A DNA stretch of 64,000 bases from Cordylochernes scorpioides (taxonomy: Eukaryota > Arthropoda > Arachnida > Pseudoscorpiones > Chernetidae): positions 10,143,916 through 10,207,915 of the forward strand of contig CP092872.1 in NCBI GenBank assembly GCA_030710605.1, read 5' to 3'. A program made the translations under genes and the position numbers. The notes under the pieces are model-generated. The model ran no database searches and had not been told where the DNA came from. It saw only the letters and a program-made list of their open reading frames with translations. Of the stretch, positions 22,385 to 34,791 are shown in pieces. Within the stretch, counting starts at the first letter, position 1. Each line of letters begins with the position of its first letter.

Positions 22385-23290
22385 GGTTGGGTCAATAAGT
22401 AATGCACAATCACCCCTAGCAAAATTTATAAATAATTTATTATAATAAAATACATGTTTTCTGGCGAATAAACCACTCTGATTTTCATATCTGCAATCAG
22501 AATTGATCTATCTTTTGTATTTTTCAGATATGGAGCCTAATGTGAACACAAGAATCCATGTTATGACGAGTTCCTCTTCAAGTCTGGTGACATTTCAGCC
22601 ACAACAATTCACTCAAAACTTTAGCCAGTATATGGAAACGAAACATTGAATAGAAGCACTATACAGAGATGGATTCAGCGCTTCCACAAAGGTGATTTTG
22701 ATCTTCATGACAAAGAGAGGCCAGGTAAACCTTCAACTGTCACAACAAGCAAAAATTTGGCTCTTGTCGAGGAAATTCTCAAGAATAACTGGACAATAAT
22801 GACATATCAATTGATGAAAAAACTTTCAATCTCTAAACTACTTTCATATCTTGGCTGTCGAAAACTGTGCTCAAAATGGGTGCCAAAGCTTCTTACAGGA
22901 GAAATGATGCAAGTTTGGAAAGAAATTTATTTAGACCTCATTGAATCTTACCCAGGACCAGATTCTGAGGCCTTTAAAGGAGTCATAACGTGTGATGAGC
23001 TTTGGGTTTATCATTATGACCCTTCATAAAAGCGTCAATGATGCAATGAACCTATAAAATGTCTCCAGTCAAGGAAAAACCAAGGCTTCCATTTTCCAAA
23101 GACAAAATCTTATGGGATAAAGATGGGTCATATTCATGGATATGTCCATCAACAAGAAAAGATATTGTAAATGATATTACCCCAAATTCTTTATCCTACA
23201 ACTTTTTCATCAATCAGCAGAAAAAAAATTAATATGGCCAAATGCAATCCCATAGATTTAGGCAGTCTTCTATACCACAATAGTTCATAT
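22385..23290 (+). pseudogene. mariner transposase, decayed
   Basis: A terminal-repeat-like AGGTTGGGTCAATAAGTAAT lies at 22384-22403. Read across frames from about 22531, it shows a helix-turn-helix stretch (STIQRWIQRFHKGDFDLHDK), the PGKPSTV linker, WVPKLLT (family signature WVPHxLT), and the first catalytic Asp region CDELWVYHYDPS. After the stop following DPS at about 23027 the frame is broken, and the second Asp region (HDNARPH in relatives) is not found. No matching right terminal repeat is seen, so the element is truncated. It would have cut and pasted at TA sites. Confidence 0.8.
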
Positions 23291-23690
23291 TTTTATTAAT
23301 ATGTTGTTTCATGTCTCATGATATTTCCACCAGTATATTTTAAAAATGTATATATCTCAAAAACTTTTCTTTAAATTTTTATAATAGAAAACCTAGTGTA
23401 AATTTTATTAATTCTATAAATATAATGGGGCTTTATTAATTTATATCCTAAAGGTCAGCATTTAGTTAGTGTCTTACTCCTGTCAAAAGGCGTATAGGCC
23501 CAAAAACTTGAGTGCAAGTAGTAAAAACTACATTAAAGAAATTTTCATCAGCAGGATCTTCAATATTTTATTGAGCACAAGGGATTAAAATATATTAATA
23601 GGTAATAAATTATTTATTATTTCTAAAAAAATTTGCTGTAGTGTAGAAATGTAGGCTTGTAGGACTAAGAAAAAACTACTGTATAACATC
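23291..23690. other. AT-rich spacer with hammerhead-like relic
   Basis: At 23480-23506 CTGTCAAAAGGCGTATAGGCC is followed by CAAAAACTTGAG. This is the same layout as the Penelope cores but with invariant bases changed. Nothing else is recognised. Confidence 0.35.
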
Positions 23691-24950
23691 AATGTAAGAA
23701 ATGTGTAGTTGGTATTGACCACACTGTCTTTCAGTTCACTCTCTGTGGGTCCAGAGTGCCTGTGGGTATAAGAGCGGCTTTGGCTGGCTGATCCCCACTG
23801 ATGACACCACATCTCTCTCCCCTTTTCTCAAAAGTTCTCCTGAACCTCAAAACTCATGGGCTTGAGTCTGGAATTAAAAGGAGGCTGTATCTGGTTTGAC
23901 AGGGGTTCCTTTGGATGGCAACACTGGACAGGAAAGCACAGCACTGGAACAAACTATAAAATGTATTAGGAGTCCAACAATCTCTAGGTGATTAGATATA
24001 CTCTAAAATATTTAAAATATAAGTAGTTTTCTCTACTTTATTCTATAAACATGTAAGGGTCTTGAAAAATTACTTGTGGTTTTCTTTGTCATGGACTAAA
24101 AGGGCTTTGTTTTATGAATGTGCTATTTATTGGCTTCTATTTTTATGGGTTTGTTTTGATAAAATATTTTTAAAATGTTTTGGTGATTCTTTCATGTAGT
24201 AGCCCTGAGGGTGATTCTTTGAATAAAGCACATTTCTGAATTTGAGCAAAAAATCTAAATAGAATCACTTTTAAAATTAAATCAAAATATGATGTTTTGG
24301 CAATCTGTCATGCATCATTGTTTGCATACAAGATTAATGAATGGCCTAAATGAAAATATTCAGGTTTTATGTTGGGGATTCAGGTGAAGTTTATTTTTTT
24401 ATTGGGAGAAGCCCAAATAAAATTGGGCTATAAACACGTTGAGACCTGTCTCCAAATTTGATAAACGAATCCTTTTGATTTTTGTAATTACACTCCAAGA
24501 GTGTCCTGCTTTGAACGGTATGGTCACATGTTGTCCTTGAATAAAAGGTCTTCTTGTGGCTCTCAGTTTCACATTCCCATGGTTACTGAGTATCTTCTAC
24601 TTTGAGCTCTCTGGTGTTTTCAGCACTTTATGTTACTAGCTACCTCAACTACTCTTGAAAAAATCAAACTTCCTCATCTGTACTACCTGGATAAACCTCA
24701 GGATAACCTTCACTGTTAGTAACCAACTGGACTTTCTTGAAAACTACCATGGTGTCACTGTGAGAGGACTGTATCATTCCACTTCACTTGACTCCCTAGG
24801 TTTTACTGCTACTTGACCTTTATATTGCACCCACTTGTTGCTGTGTTGTCATAACAACACCTCACCTTTGACTGTTTCTTTCACGGTATAATTAGAATTG
24901 TTAATGTTATTAAAGGAACAGTGGAAGAAGTTTTGTTATAATTATAGGTT
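23691..24950. other. Moderately GC-rich unassigned block
   Basis: It contains a TATA-like GGTATAAGAGCGG at about 23764 and, at 24404-24441, a degenerate hammerhead layout: GGGAGAA, perfect stem GCCCAA/TTGGGC, then TATAAACACGTTGAG. It may be retroelement untranslated or LTR sequence; no protein frame is convincing. Confidence 0.3.
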
Positions 24951-25010
24951 AAGAACTTAAAAATATAATAATTCCCAGTTGGCAAAATAATCTAATTATT
25001 ATGAAAATAC

Positions 25011-25110
25011 TAGCTGAATTACCTAGCTTTGTCCAGTTTCTCCAGAGTGAATGTTTAACCAATGAATATTGTTTCAATTTATATTCGTTATAATTATTAT
25101 AAGTGAGTTC
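25011..25110 (+). mobile_element. Fragment of ACTAGC dispersed repeat
   Basis: ACTAGCTGAATTACCTAGC followed by TCCAGAGTGAATGTTTAAC matches the head of the element at 5955. Confidence 0.45.
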
Positions 25111-28100
25111 CCCATGAGAAACCATTTAAAACATGACTAAACCCTGCTTTTCCTGGGGTAGTCTCTCATAAGACTGTTTTGGTTGAAAGATTTCTGCATG
25201 ACTTGGTCTGAAACTACAGCCTCTGATAAGAGAACTCCTCTAGGAGAGACAGGGGAACCTTTAGAGTAATAGTAGTAACAATTATGATAGGAAATTATTC
25301 ACATATCATTCTATATGAAAATTGGTTTAATATTGACATAATTTGTATAGCCTATATGTAAATAATGTGATCAACACTACCTACATGTGGAACTTTTCAA
25401 ATGATTTATTTGGTGCATTGCTGTGAACTAAGAGGAAAGAAAATTGAAATCGATTCAACTCATACTATATTTATTTGACATTTCAATTTTTTTCGTGTAA
25501 TTTAGACACTTGATTGTATAATGGATTAAAAAATTGAACTACACCTAATTAATAATTTAGAAATTTTAAATATTTTAGGTTATATATAAAAGCATATTAT
25601 TAAACTACATTCTAATGCTTGAATATACAATATAAATACCCACAAATATATTTAAGATTTATACATTTATATTTTGATTAATTCAAAATTAATAATACCA
25701 CATATTTTATATGTAATATACAATATTAAACCACAATTTATTTGATATATTTATATAATTATCAAATATTAAATTAATTTAAATTGTCATATATTGAAAA
25801 TTACATTAGATTCAGTGGGAAATATGGTAAATCCAAATCAATATAGTAAAATTATTTGAAATAACCATTCATCTCCATTTTATTATTAAACACTTTTACT
25901 GGATATTTTCTTTAAATATCTGAGAGAAAATATATCTCCCATAAATATATATACAAATTAGAAAATATACTATTTAAATATAAATTTCAATTATTAAAGT
26001 GAAAATGTTATACAAATGTTTACACAAAAAATAAATGACATGCATCAAATATTTGCTTGAAAAACAATATATATATAATAAAATTCGTGAAAAGACTATA
26101 CTTACTTAGGACTTCCTGTCACCAATTATGCTAGAGAAATGGCTGCACCCTTTGTAGGAAATATATATATATTCATCCATTACCGTACTAAATATCATAT
26201 CTTGAACTCAAATTTATGACTGAAACTTCTTCCTGACTAACTTTATACAGTGTCAAAAATTTTATCCGGGTAGGTATTGTGGAAACTTGAGGGACACACA
26301 AATAGATGTACTTTTATATCTGTATTGAACTAAAGGGTATGACTCTATATTCAAAATTTTCTAGTGTAGATGAAGACTTAAATGATATAATAATAATAAA
26401 GAAGAAAATTTTTAGTCAAGAACATTGTGGAAGTATAAATATAATTTATGAAAAATAACTGCAATGATTTTTCAACAATGAATCCCATAAGTAATTAGTC
26501 ATTAGCATTTTGTTTGATAAAAATTTTGTGTAATAAATATTTTACAAAAACTATATAAATCCTTTCTCTAAAGAGCCTAGTTGCAGAGTTAAAATGGCCT
26601 TTATAAAGAGATGTGTCCTCTTACCAGAGAGCAGCTAATTGGTAAAAGTAAAACTTTTGGCAATCAAAACTGTCCTTTGCATATAAATATGTCTGTTAGC
26701 AAGTGTTAACTCATTAAAATTTTGCCTCCAATAATCCACCTTTTATTTATACACCTACATTTCATTCTCATGGTGCCGTTAACAGCTTTTAAGCAGTAGT
26801 TCAGTCAAGTAGAAAAAATGTTTTCAATCTCTTCGCTGTTATCCTATTCAAATCTGAATGTCAAATCAATTATACCTATACTCAATGCTTTTCATATCCC
26901 CAATATATTCCTTACATAAAACCTACCATCATGATATATTGCTAATTTTCTTGTATTATTTATGTTTTAGCTAACTTATTCTTATTTTACCCTGTTTTCC
27001 ATGATTCAATCTTAAATACTATAAGTATAAACACCATTGTTGCTTCTCATTTCATATACAAAAGAATTTACCAAATTTATTATTTTAAAAACTTTCATTA
27101 ACTTATAGATGAAAAATTACTTATTTTAAAATATAATTTATGCTTGATTTATGTTTCATTTGGAGTATTCTGTGGTGTTTTATGACTTATTTATATTTTA
27201 GTGTACAAAATATATACAATGTCAAATATGAAGGGAAGTTTTCTTTGTTCTTCAATTCACGCAAAACTATGATTTGCATCATGCTCCCAAGGCACTGGTG
27301 CCAGCCAAAGACCAATGGGCACATTGCCTTTAAAACATCTTTAGTGTGTCAGCCTTGAAAGAAATAGGATGTTACCATGCTGATCATAATCATGATGAGA
27401 CCTCAGTTTGTGCTGGCTTGATTTTCTGGGATCCATGCCTTTGCTATGTCTGTATTCTTAGTATGTAATTTACCAATGGCATCGCCAGATACCATATAGT
27501 CAAACCCTGTTATAGCATCTCTTGAAACCAAGTTTTTTTGTTATTATAACCAAAATGTTATGCATATATATTAGAAATAGGCATTTCCTGACCACTCAAT
27601 TGTACATTTCAAATGGCATAGCAACTTCTAGTGGAATAAATGTTAACTGAATATTGATTTAAGTTCATTCTATAATATTGGCCAACTCATTTTCATAAAT
27701 CATGTATGCATTTGAGGCTGTTGGCTCTTGTCTGCCCTTGAGGTACAGATGACCAAAATTCAGGTTCAAGAGGTTTTGTAAATTAGTATAAATAGGCCAA
27801 CACATGAGAAAATAAAAAAAAATATATATGAAAAAGAGAAGAAATTCAGGTAGTGATATGAAAATTGGCATATGACCACTCATTTTTATGAGGGCCAATA
27901 GCCCGAAATGTGTATTTAGTTTGGATTTCTTGATTTATAAAGTAAATATAGCTTGGCCAATATTATGAAATTAACAAATCAACATTTGGGTATTATTAAT
28001 TTTTCTAGATGGTAGTCTGGCATTTAAAACCGGACCTCTTTCTCGTACTTTTTTATTTTTCATATTTATATATAAATCATGCACTTTGCTCCAAAGGCAA

Positions 28101-29246
28101 AAAATGAAGCTTTCTAAATTAACCAGACACATCACAATGGATGGAAAATGGAAGGAGACAAGGCAATTTAAATTATTAAAGGAGTCAGCTTATCAATGAG
28201 TTCTAGAATGCCATTTTAATTTGAAGAAGCATGCAAGTTTTACCCTATGAAGCAGAATAAACCATTCCTTTTGTGGCACTCAAGGGGCTGTATAATAATA
28301 GTTCAAAAGCTTTTCTTAACCTTGAATTTTACAATTACAGTGCCTTCCCTTTTTTTAGATCTGCTCCAAAATATAATGGGTTAAAGCCTTTGTTGTGGGG
28401 ATGATGTCACATTCCACCTGGAAAATATGGCAAGATCTTCCATGAAAATTTATTTTATATAATTGATATGTTTTGATTTAATTACAATCTTTGGTGAATG
28501 ACCTTTATGGGGGTTACCAAATGTATTATTCAGGCTTTAAGTGGTCACTCAAGAGAGTTTCACCTAAGTGAATAGTCTATTAAAGGAGGGCAATATCTTC
28601 ATGTTGGTCATTCTATAAATGTTTGCTCCACTACCTTTTGCAGTTCCAAATCACACTAGCTTTTTCCCTCATATAAATCTCAAAATTATTCATGAAAAAT
28701 TGCATATAAATCTCCTCATTCCACTATTTCCGATTCACATTGTTATATATAATATTTTCATTTATTTTTATGAAATGCGTATGGCGCTTGCTTTAAAAAA
28801 ATAGTATTTGTAAATGTTTGTACCTAGCCAATTACATATTGCAGTCCTACATCACCAGCCATGATATAACAATGAGAAAATATGCCAATAAGGTTGCTAA
28901 AGGGTAGCAATATTTGCATTTTCTGCTACTGCCTTTGCTGGATCCAAGGTCAAGTGCTTGTGTTGAAGTTATTTACATATGCAGCCTTTTTATAGATGGT
29001 TCACACTTTGGGCTTTTATATAATTTGTATTAATGGTTATCATAACAAATACATATTTTAGATAAATTATTAATTGTATGTTGGAGGTTTATAAACGGAA
29101 AATAAATAAATCACGTAATAAATCCAAAAATATTCATTCAGACATTTTGGTAACCTGTTGCCCATTCAAAGTATAATGTTATCATGATAGGAATTTATAA
29201 ATATCTGAAAATTACATGGAGCATGTAGCGCCTCAATATCTTGAAT
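25111..29246. other. AT-rich stretch, no recognisable gene
   Basis: Very AT-rich. A degenerate pogo-MITE-like fragment (TCTAAAGAGCC...CTCTTACC) lies around 26565-26630. The open frame at 27140-27358 resembles nothing. The 12-base target duplication of the next element ends the stretch. Confidence 0.5.
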
Positions 29247-29352
29247 AAATATAATACAATTAAATAAATTAAAATCCTCTGGAGTAACTTGATAAAGAGA
29301 GAAAAATCAAAGATAAGGAGGATAAGTTTCTTTTATGAACAAACAATCAAGC

Positions 29353-29380
29353 TTTCGGGCACAAAGTCGCCCTTCTACAG
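29353..29380 (-). ncRNA. Hammerhead-like motif, one core base changed
   Basis: Minus strand: CTGTAGA (consensus CTGANGA, so one change), unpaired A, stem GGGC/GCCC with an 8-base loop, then GAAAGC. The changed core A would be expected to impair cleavage. Confidence 0.4.
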
Positions 29381-30211
29381 GAATAAAAATATACAAAATC
29401 AAGATCCGTCTATATATATACAAATAATTAGCATAAGTAATAAATAAATATTAGAAATTAGAGAGATAACATTTAAGTTTTATGTCTGATGTACGAATCA
29501 GGTAAATCAAGTGAGACTCTCGTGTCTCGAGTGTAAGGCCTTAACAAATTATTTTTAAGAGATAAAATTTTATTTTATGTGTGATATACGAAATAAATAA
29601 TAGGAGAAATGTGAATATGCTAATATTTGGTATAATCTGCTAATTAAAAATCAATAAGTTGTTGTATTAACAGCTTATGAAAATATTTCGTTATAAAGAT
29701 CCGGAATATCAATGTGCCTATTGATGCTATTATATTTCAGAGATAGTAGCGCCTCTACAACCAATCTCTTATATTTATGTTGAATATTTATTCACATTTT
29801 TCTAACATTCAACATAAATATAAGAGATTGGTTGTAGAGGCGCTACTATCTCTGAAATATAATAGCATCAATAGGCACATTGATATTCCGGATCTTTATA
29901 ACGAAATATTTTCATAAGCTGTTAATACAACAACTTATTGATTTTTAATTAGCAGATTATACCAAATATTAGCATATTCACATTTCTCCTATTATTTATT
30001 TCGTATATCACACATAAAATAAAATTTTATCTCTTAAAAATAATTTGTTAAGGCCTTACACTCGAGACACGAGAGTCTCACTTGATTTACCTGATTCGTA
30101 CATCAGACATAAAACTTAAATATTATCTCTCTAATTTCTAATATTTATTTATTACTTATGCTAATTATTTGTATATATATAGACGGATCTTGATTTTGTA
30201 TATTTTTATTC

Positions 30212-30239
30212 CTGTAGAAGGGCGACTTTGTGCCCGAAA
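30212..30239 (+). ncRNA. Hammerhead-like motif, one core base changed
   Basis: The mirror copy of 29353-29380: CTGTAGA at 30212-30218 and GAAA at 30236-30239 with a GGGC/GCCC stem. Confidence 0.4.
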
Positions 30240-30389
30240 GCTTGATTGTTTGTTCATAAAAGAAACTTATCCTCCTTATCTTTGATTTTTCTCTCTTTAT
30301 CAAAATATAATACAAGCTAAAATTATTAAATATATGAAAATATGTGCAAATAAGAAAGTATGCAAATTAATGTTTCAATAATGTTATGT

Positions 30390-30735
30390 AAAACTTCTTT
30401 GAGCTCTCAATACATTTTTTCCACTGACCTTCTATCCTCTTAAGTCTATTTTAGAGATTTAGTCTTGTTCCTCAAATAAATCACTCCAATATCAGGTTCC
30501 AATTTCTTTCCTTATGAATACCATTAAAAATTTGATGGCAAAGTTTTTTAAAAAAATCTTTCTTTATTAAAGAAACTTGAACATACCATTGGAGTGATTG
30601 ATTCAGTAGTGGAATTTTGTGGACCAAGGCAAAACCTGCTCTAAAAAAAGGCATAAAGGCATTAGAAGATCAGTGGAAAAAAATGTATTTGAAGGGCTGG
30701 GAATCTGAAAAGAATTTCAAAAAGGAAATCTAATT
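30390..30735. pseudogene. Two inverted mariner C-terminal fragments
   Basis: The plus strand at about 30600-30730 reads ALEDQWKKMYLKGWES-like residues, resembling the mariner C-terminus (W..C....GDY). The minus strand at about 30400-30540 reads RIEGQWKKCIES. The two meet near 30570 with CACTCCAAT/ATTGGAGTG inverted. Only about 50 codons each remain. Confidence 0.45.
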
Positions 30736-32017
30736 TTAAAGTCATCAAAAAATGTAAACTGATTTATAACTACATATTGAAATTTAAAATTCACACCTTA
30801 TTTTAAATTGTAAAGCAGCAAATATAAAGTGTGCACATTTCATTGAATCTTTATATGAGTATTGTCAAACACAATAAAAATTTACATATGTTACTGTATA
30901 AAAATGCTTTGAAAAGTAACATCGTTTTAAAGAAGTTCTTTATTTTAATGAACACATACATATTATTATTTGAGAGAGAAAGAAAAGAAGAAACAATTTT
31001 GCAAAAGTAGGAAAATAAATATTGTAAAAGCTTAAAATTTTAAAAAGGGGCTATATAATAATATATAAAAATAAATTATTACAAGTTATCTACAGATACA
31101 TATTGAAAATTATCAGTTTTTTAACAGAATATATACTCTATTTAATAATATAAAATATTCCTGGGACACACACAAATAGTTATTTTTTAATTTGTTGAAG
31201 AATTATATACAGTCCAATCATCTGCTAATTGGAACATTTCTATATAATTATTTTCAATTATATGTAGTCTCCGTCAATTATTCAAAAAAGTGCATTTCAA
31301 ATCACTCTTTAATCTTGAAAATTTGCATAAAAGCAAACTTTGTTTTAAAATTGGGATTGATAACGAAAGTTATTTTTTTTTAAATCCAACAATTACAATT
31401 ACTGTGAATTGTTGACACATATTTTCATGTATGAAAGAAGACCATAATTAAGTATAATATTTAAAAAAAAATGATATTCAGATTAGGTAAATGAATGTCA
31501 TTATCTACCTTGCATTATGTCCTAATGCAAATCAAGACATACAACATTAATTATATGATAAAATCAGATTTGATTATTTTGCATTGTAGTTTTTGAGAGT
31601 GTTTCTATAATAATAATTGGATAATCTTATTATGATAATTTATGAAAAGGATGATATATGAAATTACGATTAGTACTTGAAACATTATACTGATAAATGA
31701 TAATACTTATACAAGATATTTTTATCGTATGAGTGACAATTCAAATTTAATAAATTCATATTGGCAAAAAGTGGGATTTGAATGGTTGATAAATGAGATG
31801 GTTACTAGGAAAAGTGAAATTTCCTGAAAAAAAGCAATAGCCTATGTAGCTTTTTAAAATATAATATTTATAATAAATATTTTTCTCTATGTACAATTGT
31901 GTTTATTTGAAAGGTTTATAATTTAGGAATCCTGGTTTTCTTTTTGTTGTTGTTATTTGGCAAAAATAAGGTCTCTTTCAATTGTAAAAATGCAAGTGTC
32001 ACTTTTTCTAAGTGATA
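30736..32017. other. AT-rich spacer, nothing recognised
   Basis: No repeat ends, RNA gene or protein frame were seen. Confidence 0.5.
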
Positions 32018-32311
32018 TCAATTTTGGTTTATATTATATGTATTTTCTTTATTTTCTTTTGAATAGTTTATTATTTTTTTCTCTAAATGTTTCTTTATAT
32101 TTAAAGTGTTCTTTTTGTTTGCCAACTTTTTGATAGAATTATTATTTTTCTTTAGGGCATCAATATTATTCACTTTTATATTTCCAACATAATAATGCTC
32201 ATTTGAGAATTGGATTTTGCTCTTTATGTCATTCAAAGGGACATAGGATGTACGGATATTAGTGTACAATTTAATTTCATGCTCTTCAAGTTTTCTCAGT
32301 TGAATGCTCAA
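32018..32311 (-). CDS. Hypothetical 97-codon Lys/Asn-rich coiled-coil-like frame
   Basis: An uninterrupted frame in AT-rich DNA whose translation starts MSIQLRKLEEHEIKLYTNI and has heptad-like spacing (LRKLEEHEIKL), then a YVPLNDIKSKIQF stretch and a Lys/Asn-rich tail. The same frame stays open somewhat upstream of the ATG (KALKKKCKK-type residues), so it may be an exon or transposon-protein remnant. I recognise no family. AT-rich DNA easily gives Lys/Asn-rich frames, so this may be chance. Confidence 0.25.
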   Translation of the reverse strand: MSIQLRKLEEHEIKLYTNIRTSYVPLNDIKSKIQFSNEHYYVGNIKVNNIDALKKNNNSIKKLANKKNTLNIKKHLEKKIINYSKENKENTYNINQN

Positions 32312-32339
32312 TTTTTTGCATTTCTTTTTGAGTGCTTTA

Positions 32340-33510
32340 GTACTTAAACCTTTTTTAACAGTTCTTTTTCTTTTTTTATTACTGCAACATCAAGCCATAG
32401 AATGTTAGATTTATTTATAAATAAGCAATTTTTTTATGTTGTGATAATGAGCCTTCTAAATAGGCTTTGTTATCCATTTTATGTTTTTATAAATTAGTAT
32501 TTTTATGTTTTAAACAGCCTTTTCAAGCAGTTTTTTTTATTACTGCATCAAGTCATTAAATTTTAAGATTTATAAATATGTAATTTTTAAATATTTTATG
32601 ATGAGAGCCTTTTTATGATGAGGCTGTTATCCATTTTTTATGCATTATAATTTATGTTTTATTTATTTCATGTTATAAACAGGTTTTAATGGCAGTTATT
32701 TTCTGCATAAATAAGCATTTTATGTGCAATATATTTTCAATTTATCAATATATTTTTTTTCTTTCTCTATCATTAATAGATATGCGTGATAATCAATAAT
32801 AATAATAACACAAATTAACATTTTAATGGTTATTAGGCTAAGTTTGGTCAGATTATATGTCATGATTTAAATATCTTTTAAACAACATTTGATTAGGAAA
32901 AAATAAAAAATGTTTAAAAGAAATACATAATGCTTTTGGCTAAAAGTGATTATTACTTTGTGATCAAGCCAAACTTCTGGATAAACAATCAAGATAGTTT
33001 TACATTATGATGGGAATGGACATATTTTAAATTATGCAATATCAATGTATATTCTTCATTTCAATTTGGTTAGGATTTTAAAATATTAGATGATTTTTTC
33101 ATTCATAATATATTTCCTTGTAATAATTCTGAAACTCCAAAGTAGTTAGGAAATAATTATCTAATTTCTTATTTCTATTATAATCTAAATAAAAATTCCA
33201 TGCCTTTTCAAGAAATTCTAAAATAAAGGAACAAATTATTTGAAAAAATTATAAACAAACATATTTAAATTTTACTCAAAATACATCTTTTATTAATAAG
33301 AAACATATTGCACAAGATTTTTTGAATCTCTAATAAAAAGCTATAAAAATCTAAATATTTTTCTAGGTTGTTATATCTAAAACTATATATGCTATATATT
33401 AAACTAAAATTATATCTAAATCTATATATGCTGCTAAAAATATAGCTGAATAATATTTTGTTTGACAATTTTTGAAGGAACAATTTTTTTTTTTAATTTT
33501 ATTTATTATA
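32340..33510. other. AT-rich spacer, nothing recognised
   Basis: Two similar TTTTTTTATTACTGCA(A)CATCAAG segments occur at about 32375 and 32538, suggesting a diverged local duplication of about 165 bp. Otherwise nothing. Confidence 0.4.
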
Positions 33511-33513
33511 TTT

Positions 33514-34055
33514 TTCTACTCTTTAAAACTTCCCTCTTTACCTCTCTGGTATTTTATAAATAAAAATTTGGTTTAATATCAAATGAATTCCCATTATATT
33601 CTTAGTTTGTTTTTCTATTAAAGAAAATTAACATGGTTTGGTGTAGATTAGGAAACACAAACTGAAGATGGCTGAGCAAGACCTTGGGATCATGGGTGTG
33701 GTAACTCCAAGATGACAATATCGCTATATACTATGATGACAAAACTGCTCTTCATGCAGCAAGAAAAAGGACGCAAAGCTACTAGGGACAAACTTCCAAG
33801 ACTTTAAATAAATCCTTGATATGAGCATGTTAACTCCATGTCAGTATCAACAAGATTTGCAAGGTGTGGGGTCACAGCTCCCATAGGAAAGGAGCTATGC
33901 AGCAAATTATTTTTTATGAACTGATTATATTGTGCTATTCTTTAAAACTTCCTCTTTAAACTTACCTCTGGTATTTTATAAATCAGAATTGTTTTACCTC
34001 AAATAAATTGCTGCATGATCCTATTTGTGTTTCCTCATTTTCTTTGCTAAAAAAT
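33514..34055. repeat. Short direct repeats flanking about 300 bp
   Basis: The segment CTCTTTAAAACTTCC..CTCTGGTATTTTATAAAT at 33517-33625 recurs diverged at 33938-34050. The intervening sequence is more GC-rich (AAGATGGCTGAGCAAGACC..). This could be a tiny LTR-type or retrozyme-like element, but no ends or target duplication were found. Confidence 0.35.
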
Positions 34056-34791
34056 GTATGATTTTTTAAAAATGTAATGTTTATATAGAAATTTGAATTG
34101 CCATTGTAACTATTTCTAAATGTAAACCAACTTAAAGAACTAAAGGAATTTAATTTATAGGAAAAAATTCAATTGTGGCTAAATTTTTATTTAGTTTATA
34201 TGCTATCTGAAAAAGTTTAATCTTTTAAGAACCCTCCCAAGCTACAATTTCATTTTAAGCCACACTAAACTGATCTTGGGTATATTGTTGTGCAAAAAAT
34301 AGCCACCCAGAAATGAATTCTTAAGGTAAAAAATAATATATAGCTCACTATTTGATATAGATTTTGTTATATATAGCTAATAGGCACAACTTGAGGTCCT
34401 ATATTAAACAACAGAAGAATATAAACCTTATTAGGGCTTCTCACTTCAGATTTCCACTCCCTTTTCCTATAGATTCGTGATAAGAAAATATATATTTTAA
34501 TATAATGGCTCCTTTTATAGGTATTAATTATTGTGTTTGCCTTTAACTGATAGAAAATAATATAACTAAAAGGATTTAAAAAATATTTTTTTAAGGTATT
34601 GAAAGTAATTTTATAAAAAACTTCAGTAACATGCAAGAACATTTTACATTACACAATACTTATGATTATAAAATTTTCAATGAAAATTTATAGGCTTCTT
34701 TTTAATGTGACAAACATAAGCTTTTGAGCAAAGTTGATCTTTTAAGGGCTAGCAAAGTTATATAAAAGGAGAAAAATGAATTATTCATTAA

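Larger units (their letters stand above)
8079..22940 (+). repeat. Left arm of large inverted duplication
   Basis: It aligns in reverse complement with 51555-64000. Check pairs: 8079 with 64000; the hairpin MITE 10431-10644 with 61355-61566; the GPITRSRA fragment 12515-12736 with 60108-60332; gypsy RNase H 14488-14736 with 58069-58365; the mariner end 22385 with 52037. Identity is patchy, near 100% at 8547-8740 and about 90% within gypsy. Differences in pair sums are explained by left-only insertions (10880-11713, 16826-19264) and left-side deletions. The outer limit lies beyond what the right side of this window shows. Confidence 0.9.
29259..30303. mobile_element. Near-perfect palindromic Penelope-like insertion
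   Basis: The two arms, 29289-29785 and 29807-30303, are each 497 bases and separated by 21 bases. Scanning by eye I found about one mismatch. A 30-base one-sided extension (29259-29288) precedes the left arm. AATATAATACA flanks the whole at 29248-29258 and 30304-30314. Both arms carry a hammerhead-like motif. No coding capacity. The arm identity implies recent formation or continuing correction between arms. Confidence 0.75.

Noticed and set aside
23691..24950. Host gene in the moderately GC-rich block
   Set aside because: No sustained open frame or conserved motif; retroelement untranslated sequence is more likely.
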